Positions 13,127 to 24,470 of a stretch of DNA of 64,000 bases are shown piece by piece (positions within the stretch are counted from its first letter, which is position 1; every line of letters starts with the position of its first letter). The position numbers and the translations under genes were made by a program. Origin of the DNA: Cyathus striatus (Eukaryota; Basidiomycota; Agaricomycetes; Agaricales; Nidulariaceae); assembly GCA_025738555.1 (NCBI GenBank), contig JAOVFP010000012.1:3720001-3784000 (forward strand), written 5' to 3'. Below the pieces are notes generated by a model, which was not told where the DNA came from, made no database searches, and worked only from the letters and a program-made list of their open reading frames with translations.

Positions 13127-14009
13127 ATGGCCCCTCGTACGTTCCCTTCTCTTTCTTTGTGATACAAGGTGTTGATTGGGATGTAGGTACTGAAAAAGTC
13201 GATCCGGATGCTCCTAAGCGATTCTTCGTCCCCGGTGTAAGGAGTATCTTGTACGCTGTTACGTTTTTCTTCTTGTTTGCGTTCAGTACGTCTTTTCTCC
13301 TTCCCTTCTCTTCCCCTTCCACCCTCTCCCCCACCTCACATAACGCTGACTCACTCCCCTCGACAGCCGTAGCAGAACTAGGCCTCGTATCCCAACAACT
13401 CCACAAATACGGAAACACCTACCAACACTATGCATCCATGGAGTACAAGAATGGCCTAGGCCTTCTTTTGGCGGCTGTTATTGTATCGTTGTTGTTTACG
13501 ATCTTTCATTATTGGGCTAGTGTTGGAGGTACGTTCTTTCTTTCTTTCTTCCCTGCCATTCCTACCTTCCTGCTATTCCTATCTTATCGTACCCGGCTTC
13601 TACCTCGGTCCCTCTTCTACTTCTTTTCTTCTTTCCCTATGCGGATGCTGACACACAAATAGTCTCAATAGTAGCTGCCCTAGCGCTCGCCGTCATGTTC
13701 GGAACAGGCGCAGGAATAATCCAACGCACAACACCCTTCAAAGGCACATCCTGCGGTCGCAAAGGCGTAGACGGCTATCCGGAAATATGGCAGCCGTATG
13801 TACAGGAGTGTAGTAGGATTGTTACGATTCAGGCGTTGGCTTGGGCTTTGTGTGCGTCTTTTTTCTTTTATTCATATATATGTGGAAGAGGGATACTGAT
13901 GTGGGTGGATGGAATAGGGGCGTTGTATATCATGTACATGATTGGATCGTTGGTTTATAAGATTGGCGTTAGGATTAAGCCTACGCCTGGAGGGTATTAT
14001 TCCGTTTAA
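13127..14009 (+). CDS. MARVEL-like four-helix membrane protein (5 exons)
   Basis: Small integral membrane protein. Exons 13127-13136, 13187-13285, 13367-13528, 13663-13851 and 13918-14009 sum to 552 nt, giving 183 residues. The first exon is only ten bases (MAP plus one base of Arg). Four hydrophobic segments are visible: RSILYAVTFFFLFAF, then GLGLLLAAVIVSLLFTIFHY, then a VSIVAALALAVMFGTGAG stretch, and finally ALAWALWALYIMYMIGSL. An extracytoplasmic-type loop with a single Cys (KGTSCGRKG) and a second Cys (QECSR) sits between helices 3 and 4. Topology and length resemble fungal MARVEL-domain proteins involved in membrane apposition and cortical domains, but there is no diagnostic residue, so the family name is tentative. 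The third intron holds a TTTC repeat. No lesion seen. Confidence 0.75.
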
Positions 14010-14861
14010 TTCCCCCGCCTTCCCTCCATCCTCAATTCTCCATCGCACTGCACCGTACCGACAAACATTAATACCTCACATCGACACGCCATAACCAAGA
14101 ACAACAACGATATAGAAACTCAAGTCCCTGAAATCCGGACGCAGTTGTTCCTTCTTCTGCCTTTGTTTACGTGTTACGTCCTTCTCACTGTTATTTCATT
14201 GCATTTTTTTCTTGTCATATTGCGCTTTTTACCCAACCCATCTCTGTGTACTCCGTATATTTAGATTAATGATGAATGATGATGATTTGATGATGATTTA
14301 TGGTGTGGTTTGAGGTTGGAGGTGTGCGTATGAAAGAATGGGTTTTATGATTTGGAGTATGTAGAGGTCATTCAAACCAAGAGATACCTGGGAGTTTTTT
14401 GGGAGGCGACATTCGATAGCTCCGTGATGCGCCTGCATGTCCTAATGATTTTAGTAGACGCGACTCGGAGAAGGAAATTGAGTTTATTTATCTCGGGAAA
14501 AACACGCGATTGAACATTTAATTTACAACGAGAGCGGGTGCCCGTTTCGTTTCTCGAGCTATATAGATGTATCTTGACCACACCTGCGGCGTGCGCGCCA
14601 CGCTGATCTGAATCATTGATAACATCGACGCGTAGTGTTACGGCACGTGAGTTCCATGGTTATGTAATCGCTGCTATCTATGCTGTAGTGTAAAGTATGG
14701 CGGAGCCTATGTAAGTCAATTCTCACAGAACATTGACATCGATAGTAGACAACTTTGTTTATATAATAATGATAATTACACGCAAGACGTTTGGAAAAAA
14801 GCAACAGAGTAAATAAAAGTGATGAAATCAAGTGGCGAATAATCAATCAACATATTTATGC
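14010..14861. other. Intergenic between convergent genes
   Basis: Convergent 3' flanks of the MARVEL-like gene and DUF6534 copy 2. A GAT-rich microsatellite lies near 14268-14300. One CACGTGA box occurs at 14644. No gene recognised. Confidence 0.4.
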
Positions 14862-16598
14862 TTAGACCGAATTATGAGACGTCGTTTTCTCCATCTCCTC
14901 AGATTTGGTGACCTAATTGTCAAAAGTAAGCTAGGATTTCACGTCATATTATAATTCGTCCTACCAAGGTTGGGACGTCGTGAAGTTCAGTCCGGGTAGG
15001 TTCTAAATTACCGAAGGTACGGTCGATCTCCTCACGGAGGGTATCTCTGGAAATTAAGCTGAAAATGTGATATTAAATCCAACTATAACATCAGTGAGAC
15101 ATTGTTACTTACAGATGTGTGACCGAAATAACATTGATGTGGGTTGATGCAAGACATGGTATCGTGCTAACGTTGAGCATTAGAAAGATCCTGAACAACG
15201 CACAATAGTCTGTCTTACAAATAATACGTTCCCCTGCCGCGATAGAACTATAATAGCATTAGTCAAGATGCAATACATATATGTTGTCAATTACTTACCA
15301 GAAAGACGTACATGATTGCACACATACTAAGATTATGAATAGCGTGAGCACGGTAAATAATCGACGTTAAGAACACTATACCTAGTAGCAGCGACGCGGT
15401 TGAAAGAATATTTGACGATCTTGCTTGTAAGTGACTCTTCATTGCTGGATAAATTAAATTTAGAAATATGTAGTGTTTTGATTCCGATTATTTACCTTCG
15501 AGATCCAGAGCTATTCGCACGGGAAATAAGGATAAGAGAAATGGTGATGAAAATATCGCAAGCTGCGGTTGCAGCTCCTTGCATCCCTGTAACCCTCTGA
15601 ATTCAAAACGGTAAGTGGGTCTCTACAGAATACAACATTTCACACACCGCGTTCCAGAACTTCTTGGTGCCAAGTGTGGAGTATTTGTGCGAGGTGGCCA
15701 AAAGGAATACTTGACCTGTTCGTAAATGACATTAATGCGGTATATTTACGTAGCGAAAATTCTCTGGCTCACCGATACCGCTGCCTAGAGTATGAGGTGA
15801 GTGTCAGATACTACACGTAGAATAAGTTTACTTACTGATTTGCATCGCTGCGAGAAGAATTACAGGAACAATAAGAATGCGGTAACGCATGCTCAAGTTT
15901 CGGCTCATAATCCAAATGCACCAAGCAAAGAACCTAGTAATTACTGCGTCAGAATACATTGGGAGAGATATAAAACGCGCGTACATTTGGGCAACAAATG
16001 AAGTGAGGTACTAGAGGTATTTCGTCAGGAATATATGTGCTGGAAAAAGACCATGATACGTACCACGAACAAGAACTTCCCTATTACAAATAAAACGTAT
16101 CAGTAATCCATTTCATTGCATGGCATATATCATTTCTGTACTTACGGAAACGGACCTGTAAAATGAGGCAGGTAAGAAATCATGAATAAGTAGTACTATC
16201 AAAGTTACGAACCAGACCATATTATTCAGTACAGAATATTGTCCAAACGTTAGTACAAAGTTGGCGTAATTTTGGTGGTCGGTAAATACAGTTTCCAGGG
16301 TAGCAAGAAGACTGTACGCTCTTTAACGCTGGTGCACGAATACAACTCATAGCCACATACCATAACAAGCCCACCGTTCCCTTGATAAACCAGGGATCCC
16401 TCCTTCCATGACGAATAAAATATTGGATGACCATCAACAGCCCAATACCGTACAGCCTGAGCAGAATAAGTAGATGGAAACGTGAAGGTGATTGAAAGCT
16501 TACGTTGCGTTGATTTGTGAAGCAATCATCTGCGCTCCGTACTGCTTGATGAAAGCTTGTGGAACCGGAATGATCGGGGCAGTAGAGTTGCGAGACAT
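14862..16598 (-). pseudogene. DUF6534-type seven-helix membrane protein, copy 2 (one-base deletion)
   Basis: Paralogue of the gene at 2518-4240, in inverted orientation. It starts MSRNSTAPIIPVPQAF, and the exon-by-exon order is the same, including the small exons. Two differences stand out. First, exon 5 is 17 nt instead of 18: after the acceptor near 16080 there are two G where copy 1 has three. This shifts the frame and would stop translation in the following exon, unless it is a sequencing error. Second, copy 2 carries a 51-base intron (GTACGCG...CTGACGC...TTACTAG) inside the FVAQMFFAW codons that copy 1 lacks. The end reads EEMEKTTSHNSV then stop. Apart from the single lesion the coding sequence looks constrained, so the loss would be recent or the base call wrong. 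Confidence 0.75.
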
Positions 16599-18450
16599 GT
16601 TGAGAGGAGGTGGGGATGGCTTCAACTTGTCTCGATGGACTCCTTAATATACCCTATGAGTCAGGGAGATATGAAGCCAAGCGAAGGGTGCGTTTAGCAA
16701 TCCGTCTGAGATCTATTGGAGGAGGTGGCGAAGTGGAACGTCTACGTTAATGTATACATCGTCCCGGAAATCTAACCGAAATGTGTTGCCAGTTACGGCC
16801 CTGCCGGTCGTCATGCTATACTTTCAGGGTTTAATTGAATGGTGAGTATGGCCTAACTCCCTTTACTTATAGATCCAGACGAATTCAATATGTTTCTAAC
16901 TGGGTGGTAACCTGGTGGCCTGGGCTAGAAGGTACTTATAGAAACCTACCACAATCTTGGTAAAACCAGGTGGTCATCATGCCAAGATTTTACATGCGAA
17001 TTTTCACTTCCTGAAATAAATACTACACAGTCTATATGTGCCTGATCTTCTCCCAGGAGTAAGTAGTGCAATTCATCGCCGGGGATTTGGTTATCTACTA
17101 CTATGTGTCCCTGTGTGTTCTCGAGTGAACACATACATATTTAAGTTTAGAGTACTATGTAGGTACTGAAACTACTTCAACCTGAGTCCTCTGAGACGTT
17201 CTAGACTCCTAGATCACTAGATCACTGGTCTCCTACCCAGACCTTTTAAGTAGTATGTCTTCATCCTAGGGTGGTATGCACACAATTATTATTCCGAGTT
17301 TCATAGGAGCAATTCGTTAGGGTCAAATCAACGGGATTGCGATTTTATGGGATTTACGGTGGTGTGCGTCTACTAAGAATGTATAGAAAGGCGAGGTAGT
17401 AGTAGTGAAATCAAGTTAAAAGTTACTACAAGAGATTCAATTCTTCGTACGAATGTATTATCATCATGATCTTGATTCTGAAGGTGGTATTAAAACTTTG
17501 TGGGTTGTCCATTTTTGATTGTGATAGATTATTTCAAAATGTAGAAGTCCGCATTGATATAAAATTCACTGGTTTACCATTTACCAAACGAACGTCGATC
17601 ACTCTGCGCAGGGCTACTAGAATTTGACGTTGCCCAATAATTTGACGAGTTTGTAGTCCCCTGTTACATCTCGATTGGATCTGAAGATCACGCTAACCTC
17701 AAATGTACCGTCACGTGATCGGTTTGCTCACAGAATGCAACTCGGTTTGAGCGCTATGTTAGCGCTTAGAGGGCGTTTATAAGCTAATCTTCGCGTTCAA
17801 CATGTAATAAGCTATGTAGTGTAGATATGATACGAGCATATATCTCACCCTTCGAAAGAACATAGCTTAACGTAATTTTAAATAAAATCAGGAGTATTGT
17901 TTAGTAAAATGTTATAATAATATAAATAATACTTTGGTGCAACTTAATAATGCCGCCTTCAAGTTGTAAGTAGCAAGCTAATGTATAGTTGTTAATTAAG
18001 GTCCGATATAGCCGTTAGAAAGTTTGTAACGTCTCGCGGATGGACCGTAATATATATGAACAAAAATAAGTACTGTAGTGAAGTATTATTTGTAAAATTT
18101 AATGATAGGCGGCGTGTGTAGAGAAAAAGTACATACTTAATGTCTTTGTAAACGTGCATGTACCTTTACACCGTGTGGGTATCTTTTTCTTAAATTACTA
18201 TAAATTGATTTAATGTACACGCTAAATTTAACAGAACTTTCCATACATTCCTCTCATTATTATGATGGCCAAAATATATTAATAGGTTTAAGAAGATAGA
18301 TAGTGCTAAAACAACGACCCCGTCGTGTTTAATGGCTAAAGCAACATGCCAAAAAATAGCAGGAGCATCCGCCATGTACCCACTAACAAAAAAGACATAA
18401 AATTAATCAAATAGGCAACATACATGGCTCTCAGCCCACATACTTTCTAT
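16599..18450. other. Intergenic boundary between gene block and TE block
   Basis: Promoter side of DUF6534 copy 2 at the left, then AT-rich sequence with no recognisable gene. One GTCACGTGATC box lies at 17711-17720. A 61-codon open frame on - at 18190-18375 has no motif. Confidence 0.4.
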
Positions 18451-18529
18451 GTTTTATAATAATGCTACTAATTACTTAATGAGTGGTTCGCCGCCAACTG
18501 AGCTGGATGGTGGGAAGCGAATATCCATG

Positions 18530-18800
18530 GTGGCGCTTACCATTTTGGGCTTATCAAGATGTACCAGGGGACTCAACACTGTAATTTGATGTTGCCCAGT
18601 GGCATTGTCAGTGACGTTGCCATCCATTGGTAATTGGACTTTGGCATTGCCTGGTGTTTCCATCTTGCAGTCTGGCATTGCCACGAAGAGGTTTGACATT
18701 GCTTGCTAGACTTGGTGTGATGTTTGTTGCCTGGCATTGCTACTAAGACTCAAGAGGTTTGATGGTTGCTTGCTAGACTTGTGTTCGATGTTTTCTGCAA
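18530..18800. repeat. TGGCATTGCC-motif repeats with a short tandem duplication
   Basis: The words TGGCATTG and TTTGGCATTGCC recur several times, and an approximately 70-base unit (AGAGGTTTGA...TTGCTTGCTAGACTTG) is duplicated near 18690-18790. The same words recur at 34.68-34.75, 35.05, 35.91 and 39.01-39.12 kb, so this is a dispersed TE-related motif. A possible tail of the neighbouring dead gene could overlap it. Confidence 0.5.
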
Positions 18801-19029
18801 AATTTTCTTAAGTTCCAAGCTATGAGCATCAATGTATATGTATTGCAAAATATAATATAAAACATTACAGTAGTTACATATGTAGCAAGCAATGGTTAGT
18901 TTTGTAAATAACGTTCAAGATAGTCATGTGACTCCTTTTCCACAGTCTGTCATAAGGTCCGAGCAAAGTGATTTTCCCTGAGCCATTGCTGCCAAACCAG
19001 ATTGCTTTCAGGCTTCATCACTCCTGATT

Positions 19030-21490
19030 TGATGTCCTTCACTCATTTTTCATACCAATATTTGTTAAATGGGGACCAATAGCCCCATTTTTGACTGTTA
19101 TCTTCATGCACACAGCATCCAGGAAGTGGCCACCAAGATACAATACTTTTCTGCATTTGACCTTACCAGTCTCATTAATAATAATCATAGTCATATAAAA
19201 AATAAAACTTACTAGTGTAAATGATATAGCATCCACATACTATCCAAGCCTCATATTCAGTGAGACCATCATTGCATAGCTCCCATCCTGAACTGTGAAC
19301 ATATTGTACTCCAATCTGGTGATTAGTCACAGAAGAAGATGGACCATGAAGGGCCCCATTGAAACTAAGATGTTCCTGTGCTATTCGTCTGACAATCCCT
19401 CCCATAAGTAAAGCTGCACACCCATGAAGAGAATTGAGAAATGCTTTACATATCTCAATGTAGGAAACATAGTCGTCATAGGTAAACTTATAACCTGGAA
19501 GACGACAGGTACTAATGACAGGATCAGTGCTCAATGACACAGAAGAGGATATCTGTGGCTCCTGAAGCATATGGAAAGGAATACCTCTAGCTAGAAATTC
19601 TTGTGCCATGCCATACACAGTCATGTTGTTGACAACAGAGAGAAGTCTGCATGCATAAAGTGCATCATGGGCTGTTGTTACACCAAAATACCAGGTAACA
19701 TTCTGAGCATCAGAATGCAGCACCACTACATACAAGCTTTGCACCTTGTATATGCAGCATGTGCCAATAATTTCTTTGTGCAAATCCCTAGTATTGTGAA
19801 TGTCCCATAATGCACTTGGGGGGGCACACCCCTGTGTCAACAGCCCAATGAAGCTGGTGATTGAAGTTTTAAGATGGTCATTGGGAGCTTGGGCAACTCT
19901 GCCAATGTAACTGATGGCCCTCATCATGTTGTCCCATTTGTATGTGGTTGTTACTGTAACTTGATCTGAGTGTGTGAACTCATAAATAAGGAACAGATCA
20001 TTGAGAGAGACTACATCTTCCCTATCATCAGATTCATCATCCTGAGGAGGGGAATCCTTGAAATAGGAAGGGGAATACTCGAAATGGGAAGTTTGTACAA
20101 CATGCATGGCATCAGACATGGTATATGTATTCTCAGAGGCGTCATATGCAGGCTCAGGTTTGGCTTCATCTGAATCTGAATCTGGGGATCCAAATTCTTT
20201 GCACAAGTCCCACTTGTTGTTGTAAGGGTGGAATATCATCTGGTTATTGCCATACTGCTCCATTACCAACTCCTTGGCAGTTCTACCATCAATCCTTACC
20301 CTGATATAAACAGGGGGGTCATTGTCATCTAGTTGCCACTCATAAACTCTTGCCTTAATCCAACCTTGAGATTGTTCATGACTTAAGCGAGTCTGGCATT
20401 GCTGCTCTGTCTCTGTTTTCTGTCTAGCTTCATAATGAGCTTCATGAGATTCCAAGAACACTTTCCATGCAGGCTTTGATTTGTTGACATTAGAGGATGC
20501 AGGTGGATGTGGAGGTTGAGAGGAAGTTTGCAGTGATGGGGCCAATGTAGGGGAAGTGGATTCAGCAGGGTGCACATGGGTGAATGAAGTTTCTTTCTAT
20601 TCAATACGTCAAACATAGTCATCAGGCCTCTCCACAATACTTAAATCCTTCTGTACAATAGACAGCAAAGGTATTAAGGCCTTATATGGCTGGAAATCCT
20701 GAGATTGCCTTTTTTCATAAGGTTCCCATGCATATCAGAATGGAATGTTGAATTTCAAGAAGAAAGGATACATCAGGCAGTGAGTTTTCTGAAGTTCTGG
20801 AATATCAACAATGATTCCTGCACAAAGACAAGGCTTGGAGAAATTACAAATTGTTGACAATTGTATTCCAGTTAGCCAAGTCTCTGGAATTGTACATCCA
20901 GCGAGATAAGTGTACCATTTGGGATACATAATGGAGTTGCTATCATGGTGGACAGACTGGCTATCACTCATGGTGATTGCATATAAGAGAAGCCCCATCC
21001 ACAATATGAACCACCTGCGGGAATTTTCAGCACATCTTCACATGATTTCTCTGGTATTATGTTTTCTTTTATATTCAGAGAAGGAAGGAGGAGCTGGAGT
21101 GATGGCAAGAGTCCCATATTTTATTGCAAGCATTTTGTAGGTGAACATCAGCTGAGACTCTAATTGAGACCATTCATGCAGAGAGGTCTCATCCAACCTG
21201 AACCAATGCTTGCCATCAGGATGGGTGATACATGGTGCCCCAGCAAGGCAAGAAAAGATGCCCATGAATGATGGAGCACAGGGGACAAACGAGAGCCAGC
21301 CATATGGATCAGACCACCAGATAGGTTTTTGAAAAATCTCATTGAGCAAGGCATAGCTATGGAAGAGATACATATTTTTGCTGTAGCATGTTGGGACAAT
21401 AATGTTTCGAGTGGCATTGGGTGAATAGAACACACATTCTTTAGACCTAATTGCATGACCATTGGAGTGATCCAGTGGAGGATAAGCCAT
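19030..21490 (-). pseudogene. Decayed TE-associated conserved Agaricomycete gene (about 770 codons)
   Basis: I recognise the protein only as a large family repeated through Agaricomycete genomes next to mobile DNA; its function is unknown. Reading - from 21490 the frame runs MAYPPLDHSNGH, then a conserved PIWWSDPYGWLSFVPC block, WFILWMGLLLYAI, and a long well-preserved open part from 20575 to 19175. That part contains VYIRVRIDGRTAKELV, a Ser/Asp-rich linker, MVYGMA-like and GIPFHMLQ motifs, and CAALLMGGIVRRIAQE followed by LTEYEAWIVCGC. An intron probably begins after that and a further exon ends near 19030. In-frame stops lie after HNTREIM (TGA), after FNIPF (TGA), after RPDDYV (TGA) and after RIE (TAG). 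The gene is dead but moderately young, since most of the frame survives. A hairpin array lies immediately upstream in the sense direction. Confidence 0.75.
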
Positions 21491-21651
21491 GTTGCTAGGA
21501 AAGAAGTTAGTGTAACGTCAAGGGGTGGATATGGAGTAGACTGACCAGCAGAGGTAGGGTAAAGGGGCAGCAAAGGGTTTGATGTGATGCCAGAGTTACC
21601 AAAAATGCAGTAACTGAAGGAAGCTAGGAAGATAGGGGAGGGGGAGAGTGC

Positions 21652-21932
21652 CTGCTTTAGAGTACCGAAGCAGCGATGTGATGGAGTGGAGAGAGTGTCT
21701 GTCTACTGTGGAAGTAGTGAGGTAGTGAAGTGGTGGTGGTGTGAAAATGATGGTAAAGGAGGGAGGGCGCCTACATTGGAAGTACCTAAGTAGCAATGTG
21801 GTAGTGGTGTGAAAGTAATAGTGAAGGAGTGGGAGAGGGAAGGTCTACTTTGGAAAAACCTAAGTAGTGATATTGTGGTATAGTGAAGTAGGGGGAGAGG
21901 GGGAGAGCATCAGCCTTAGAAAGCCGAAGCAG
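21652..21932 (-). repeat. Hairpin array L1, sense with the upstream region of the - gene
   Basis: Four short dyads sit at 21652-21673, 21771-21793, 21845-21867 and 21911-21932, spaced by pyrimidine-rich DNA (on -). On - they read CTGCTTCGG-TACT-CTAAAGCAG-like and CTACTTAGG-TTTTT-CCAAAGTAG-like. Stem bases change together between units (CTGC/GCAG versus CTAC/GTAG), and the loop begins with T. The array continues on - from CTCAAACATTGAACAACAAA near 21973-21992, a sequence that recurs in the same relation before the array at 34.4 kb. Confidence 0.7.
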
Positions 21933-22095
21933 TGATGTGATGTTATAAAAAGAAGTGAGAAAGCTGTCCTTTTTGTTGTTCAATGTTTGAGCAGAAATTT
22001 TTTGTTGGTCCATATTTGAGCTTTGATTATCTCAGCATGCACAGCCTCCTAAGGCAAGCATTTCTATTCTCATCTTCGTTTCTTTCTCCCCACAG

Positions 22096-22634
22096 ACATG
22101 CCTCAGTAATTCTGAGGCATGTATCTTTGTATCTCTCTCCCCTCAAACATGCCTTGGCAATTCTAAGGCATGTATTTCTGTTCTCCATGTCTATACCTCA
22201 CTTGTGACATGATCAGTAGCTGTCAGCCTGTCAGTGTCCTAATGCAGCTGGTACTTTATTTTTCTGAGTCCAACTCTGCTCAAGGGGGTTCTTTTTTTGA
22301 AATTCCAAGTGTTCGCAGTTACTCTCTTCCCTCCCCCTTTAAGTTGCTCTGTTACTTGAAAGTACTCTTCCTTTCTTTTGGCTCTTTGGCTCTTTATGAC
22401 TCCTCTTGTAACTTCAAAGCTGTCTCTATTCCCTCAGCCCCTTTACAATTGCTTTGGTACCTCCAAAGCAGCGCCCCCCTTCCTTTCCTTTCCTTTAGCT
22501 CTCTTCAAAGCTGTCTCTATTCCCTCAGCCCCTTTACAGTTGCTTTGGTACCTCTGAAGCAGTGCCCCCCTTCCTTTCCTTTCCTTTACCTCTCTATGGC
22601 CCCCTTTACAATTGCTCAGGTAACTCAAAAGCAG
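22096..22634 (+). repeat. Hairpin array L2, upstream of the + Mutator-like gene
   Basis: Dyads: 22096-22122 (perfect 11-bp stem ACATGCCTCAG with loop TAATT), 22147-22173 (same stem with an A-T to G.T wobble change), 22449-22471 and 22540-22562 (TTGCTTTGG-TACCT-CCAAAGCAG type) and a degenerate one at 22612-22634. The last three lie in a tandem unit of about 90 bases ending in runs of CCCCCTTCCTTTCC. It is oriented opposite to array L1 and points into the dead Mutator-like gene. Confidence 0.75.
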
Positions 22635-22764
22635 TTTTCTTTCTTTTCATTTCCTTTAGCTCTCTATGAAACTCCAAAGCACAACTACAGCAACTCTAAT
22701 GTCATTTGTAAGTCCTTGATATCTAGTAAGTACTTGAGAGTAATAAATAGTGTCTCCCCCAGCC

Positions 22765-24470
22765 CAATATTGCATGGTTCATGTCTGAACTATTCAAACA
22801 CAAAAAGAAACAGAAGTGACAATTGTCTGAGTCAAGCATGCAGTCAGTTGAAGTTACCAATTCACCAATGGAGAAAAAAACCAAAAAACAGTCTGTGCAG
22901 CCAGTTGAAGTTACTGAATCACCAGTGAAGAAAAAAACCAAAAACAGCTATGTGAAGTTAGAGATCAGAAAACTGGTAAGGAATCTATATTTAATAAATA
23001 TGATTTGTCAGTGAACTCTTTCTTCCTATCAGAAAATGTTCTCTACTATGTTGAAGCAAGCTGTGATGAGTCAGATGATGCCCATGTCAAAGCTAATGTT
23101 GGGTCTGGGGGCAAGGTAAGATATTCACCAATATGATATAAATATTCATAGTACTGATACTGAGGACTTAATAAGGCAGCAGAAGGGGCTGAGACTGACA
23201 TTGTGGATGGAAAATCGAAGAATATTCTGTCAATTGCAATTGTAGCAGATATATCCATAGATAGCACTTCTAATGCCAGGGGCAATGAAAATAGAGAGGT
23301 TATGGTGAAAGAAGCCCTGCTCCTTTCTAAATCTGTTGAGAATATCATCAAGAAAGAGAAACTGGGGAAACACCCTGAAAAGAAAGCTTCCCTGTCCTTT
23401 CCTTTCAAAAGTGGCTTCCCCCTGTCGTCTCCTCTCTGAAGCAGCACCCCCTCATCCATTTCTATCTAAAGCCTCCAAATCAAAGGACATTCCGTCAATT
23501 GCAATCATGGCAGATATATCCATAGATAGCACTTCTAATGCCAAAGGCAATGAAAACAGAGAGGTTATGGTGAAAGAAGCCCTGCTCCTTTCTAATTCCA
23601 TTGAGGATATCATCAAGGAAGAGAAACCGGGGAAATGCCCTGAAAAGAAAGCTACCCCCCATCCTCTCCTCTCTGAAGCAGCATCCCCTCATCGATTTCT
23701 ATCTAAAGCCTCCGAATCAGGGAGTGATTCCCTGACACTTTTCTGTGGTCAAATCAGTCAAATCAGTCAAATTGATTGAATCAGAGAGTGACTTTGATTG
23801 TGAAGCTCCTGTTTCTGATTCCAAACTTGATAAATGTAAACCAACAGAGGATTCGGCTTCTGTATCCAAATCAGATGACTGAAAGATAAAGAGAGCTATA
23901 CTCCCCAAAAAGATAAAGAAAACTGTACATATACTTAGTGAGGTTGAAGATATCAAACAATCTCCTATGCCAAAAAAGACAACCAAGGTAAGATCCCCAC
24001 TCTATAGTTAACCTGTATGTTATAACTTACCTTGTGTAGAAGTATGTTCATGTACATGACTCTGAGTCAGAAATTAAAGACTCTGAGAGCGAATCAGATG
24101 ACCCAAAGATAAAGAAGGCTACATGCAACCAGAAGAAAAAGAAAACTGTACATATACTTAGTGAGGTTGAAGATATCAAATGATCTCCTGTGCCAAAAAA
24201 GACAACCAAGGTAAGATCCCTATGGAAAGCCAGAGCACCACGCTCAAATCCATCAAAATAAATCAAATTCCACACTTTGGCGACTTGTATGCCAATCTAT
24301 GATCTAGATTTAATGCTCGGTTATTCTTTTTTCGGTTACAAAGTTTGGTTAAGTGTGCTCAGGCATCAGGTGGCTCTGTTGGGGTTGCGACACATGTCCT
24401 TGAGCATATCCATGAGCATTATGAGATCAAAATTCTGTCTTTTTGTATGTACCAATTTATAAAACATATT
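22765..24470 (+). pseudogene. 5' part of dead GCM/Mutator-like element gene
   Basis: Exons of a Lys/Glu/Ser-rich N-terminal region read MSELFKHKKKQK, then after a TGA QSVEVTNSPMEKKTKK, an intron, a YYVEASCDESDDAHV exon and a further intron. A 266-bp tandem duplication follows (units starting near 23228 and 23494, each encoding ADISIDSTSNA...EVMVKEALLLS). Next come two copies of a module ending KKTVHILSEVEDIK-SPxPKKTTK. An exon with IKINQIPHFGD...HVLEHIHEHYE-like sequence closes the segment. Stops noted in frame are TGA (after KQK, SKSDD, EDIK and YANL). Basic clusters suggest nuclear import. The continuation is interrupted at about 24464 by foreign DNA and resumes after 28388; linkage to that part is by position, shared composition and strand. 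Confidence 0.6.
24026..24464 (+). repeat. Left arm of outer inverted repeat (about 440 bp)
   Basis: This segment, including the HILSEVEDIK and HVLEHIHEHYE coding stretches, is repeated in inverted orientation at 27950-28388. The arms are highly similar but not identical, and in this arm the exon frame contains a TGA where the other arm reads Gln (YANLQSRFN). Confidence 0.75.

Noticed and set aside
12592..13167. 191-codon open frame on - overlapping the MARVEL-like gene start
   Set aside because: Composition follows the CCGAAT and CT-rich promoter repeats, and it is antisense to a well-supported exon.
18930..18995. Walker-A-like string SNGSGKITLLG on -
   Set aside because: No Walker B, signature motif or surrounding ATPase fold; it lies at the decayed tail of a TE-associated gene and is probably chance.
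22443..22628. Open frame on - through the hairpin array
   Set aside because: Purine-rich reverse of the pyrimidine spacers; Lys/Glu/Gly low complexity.
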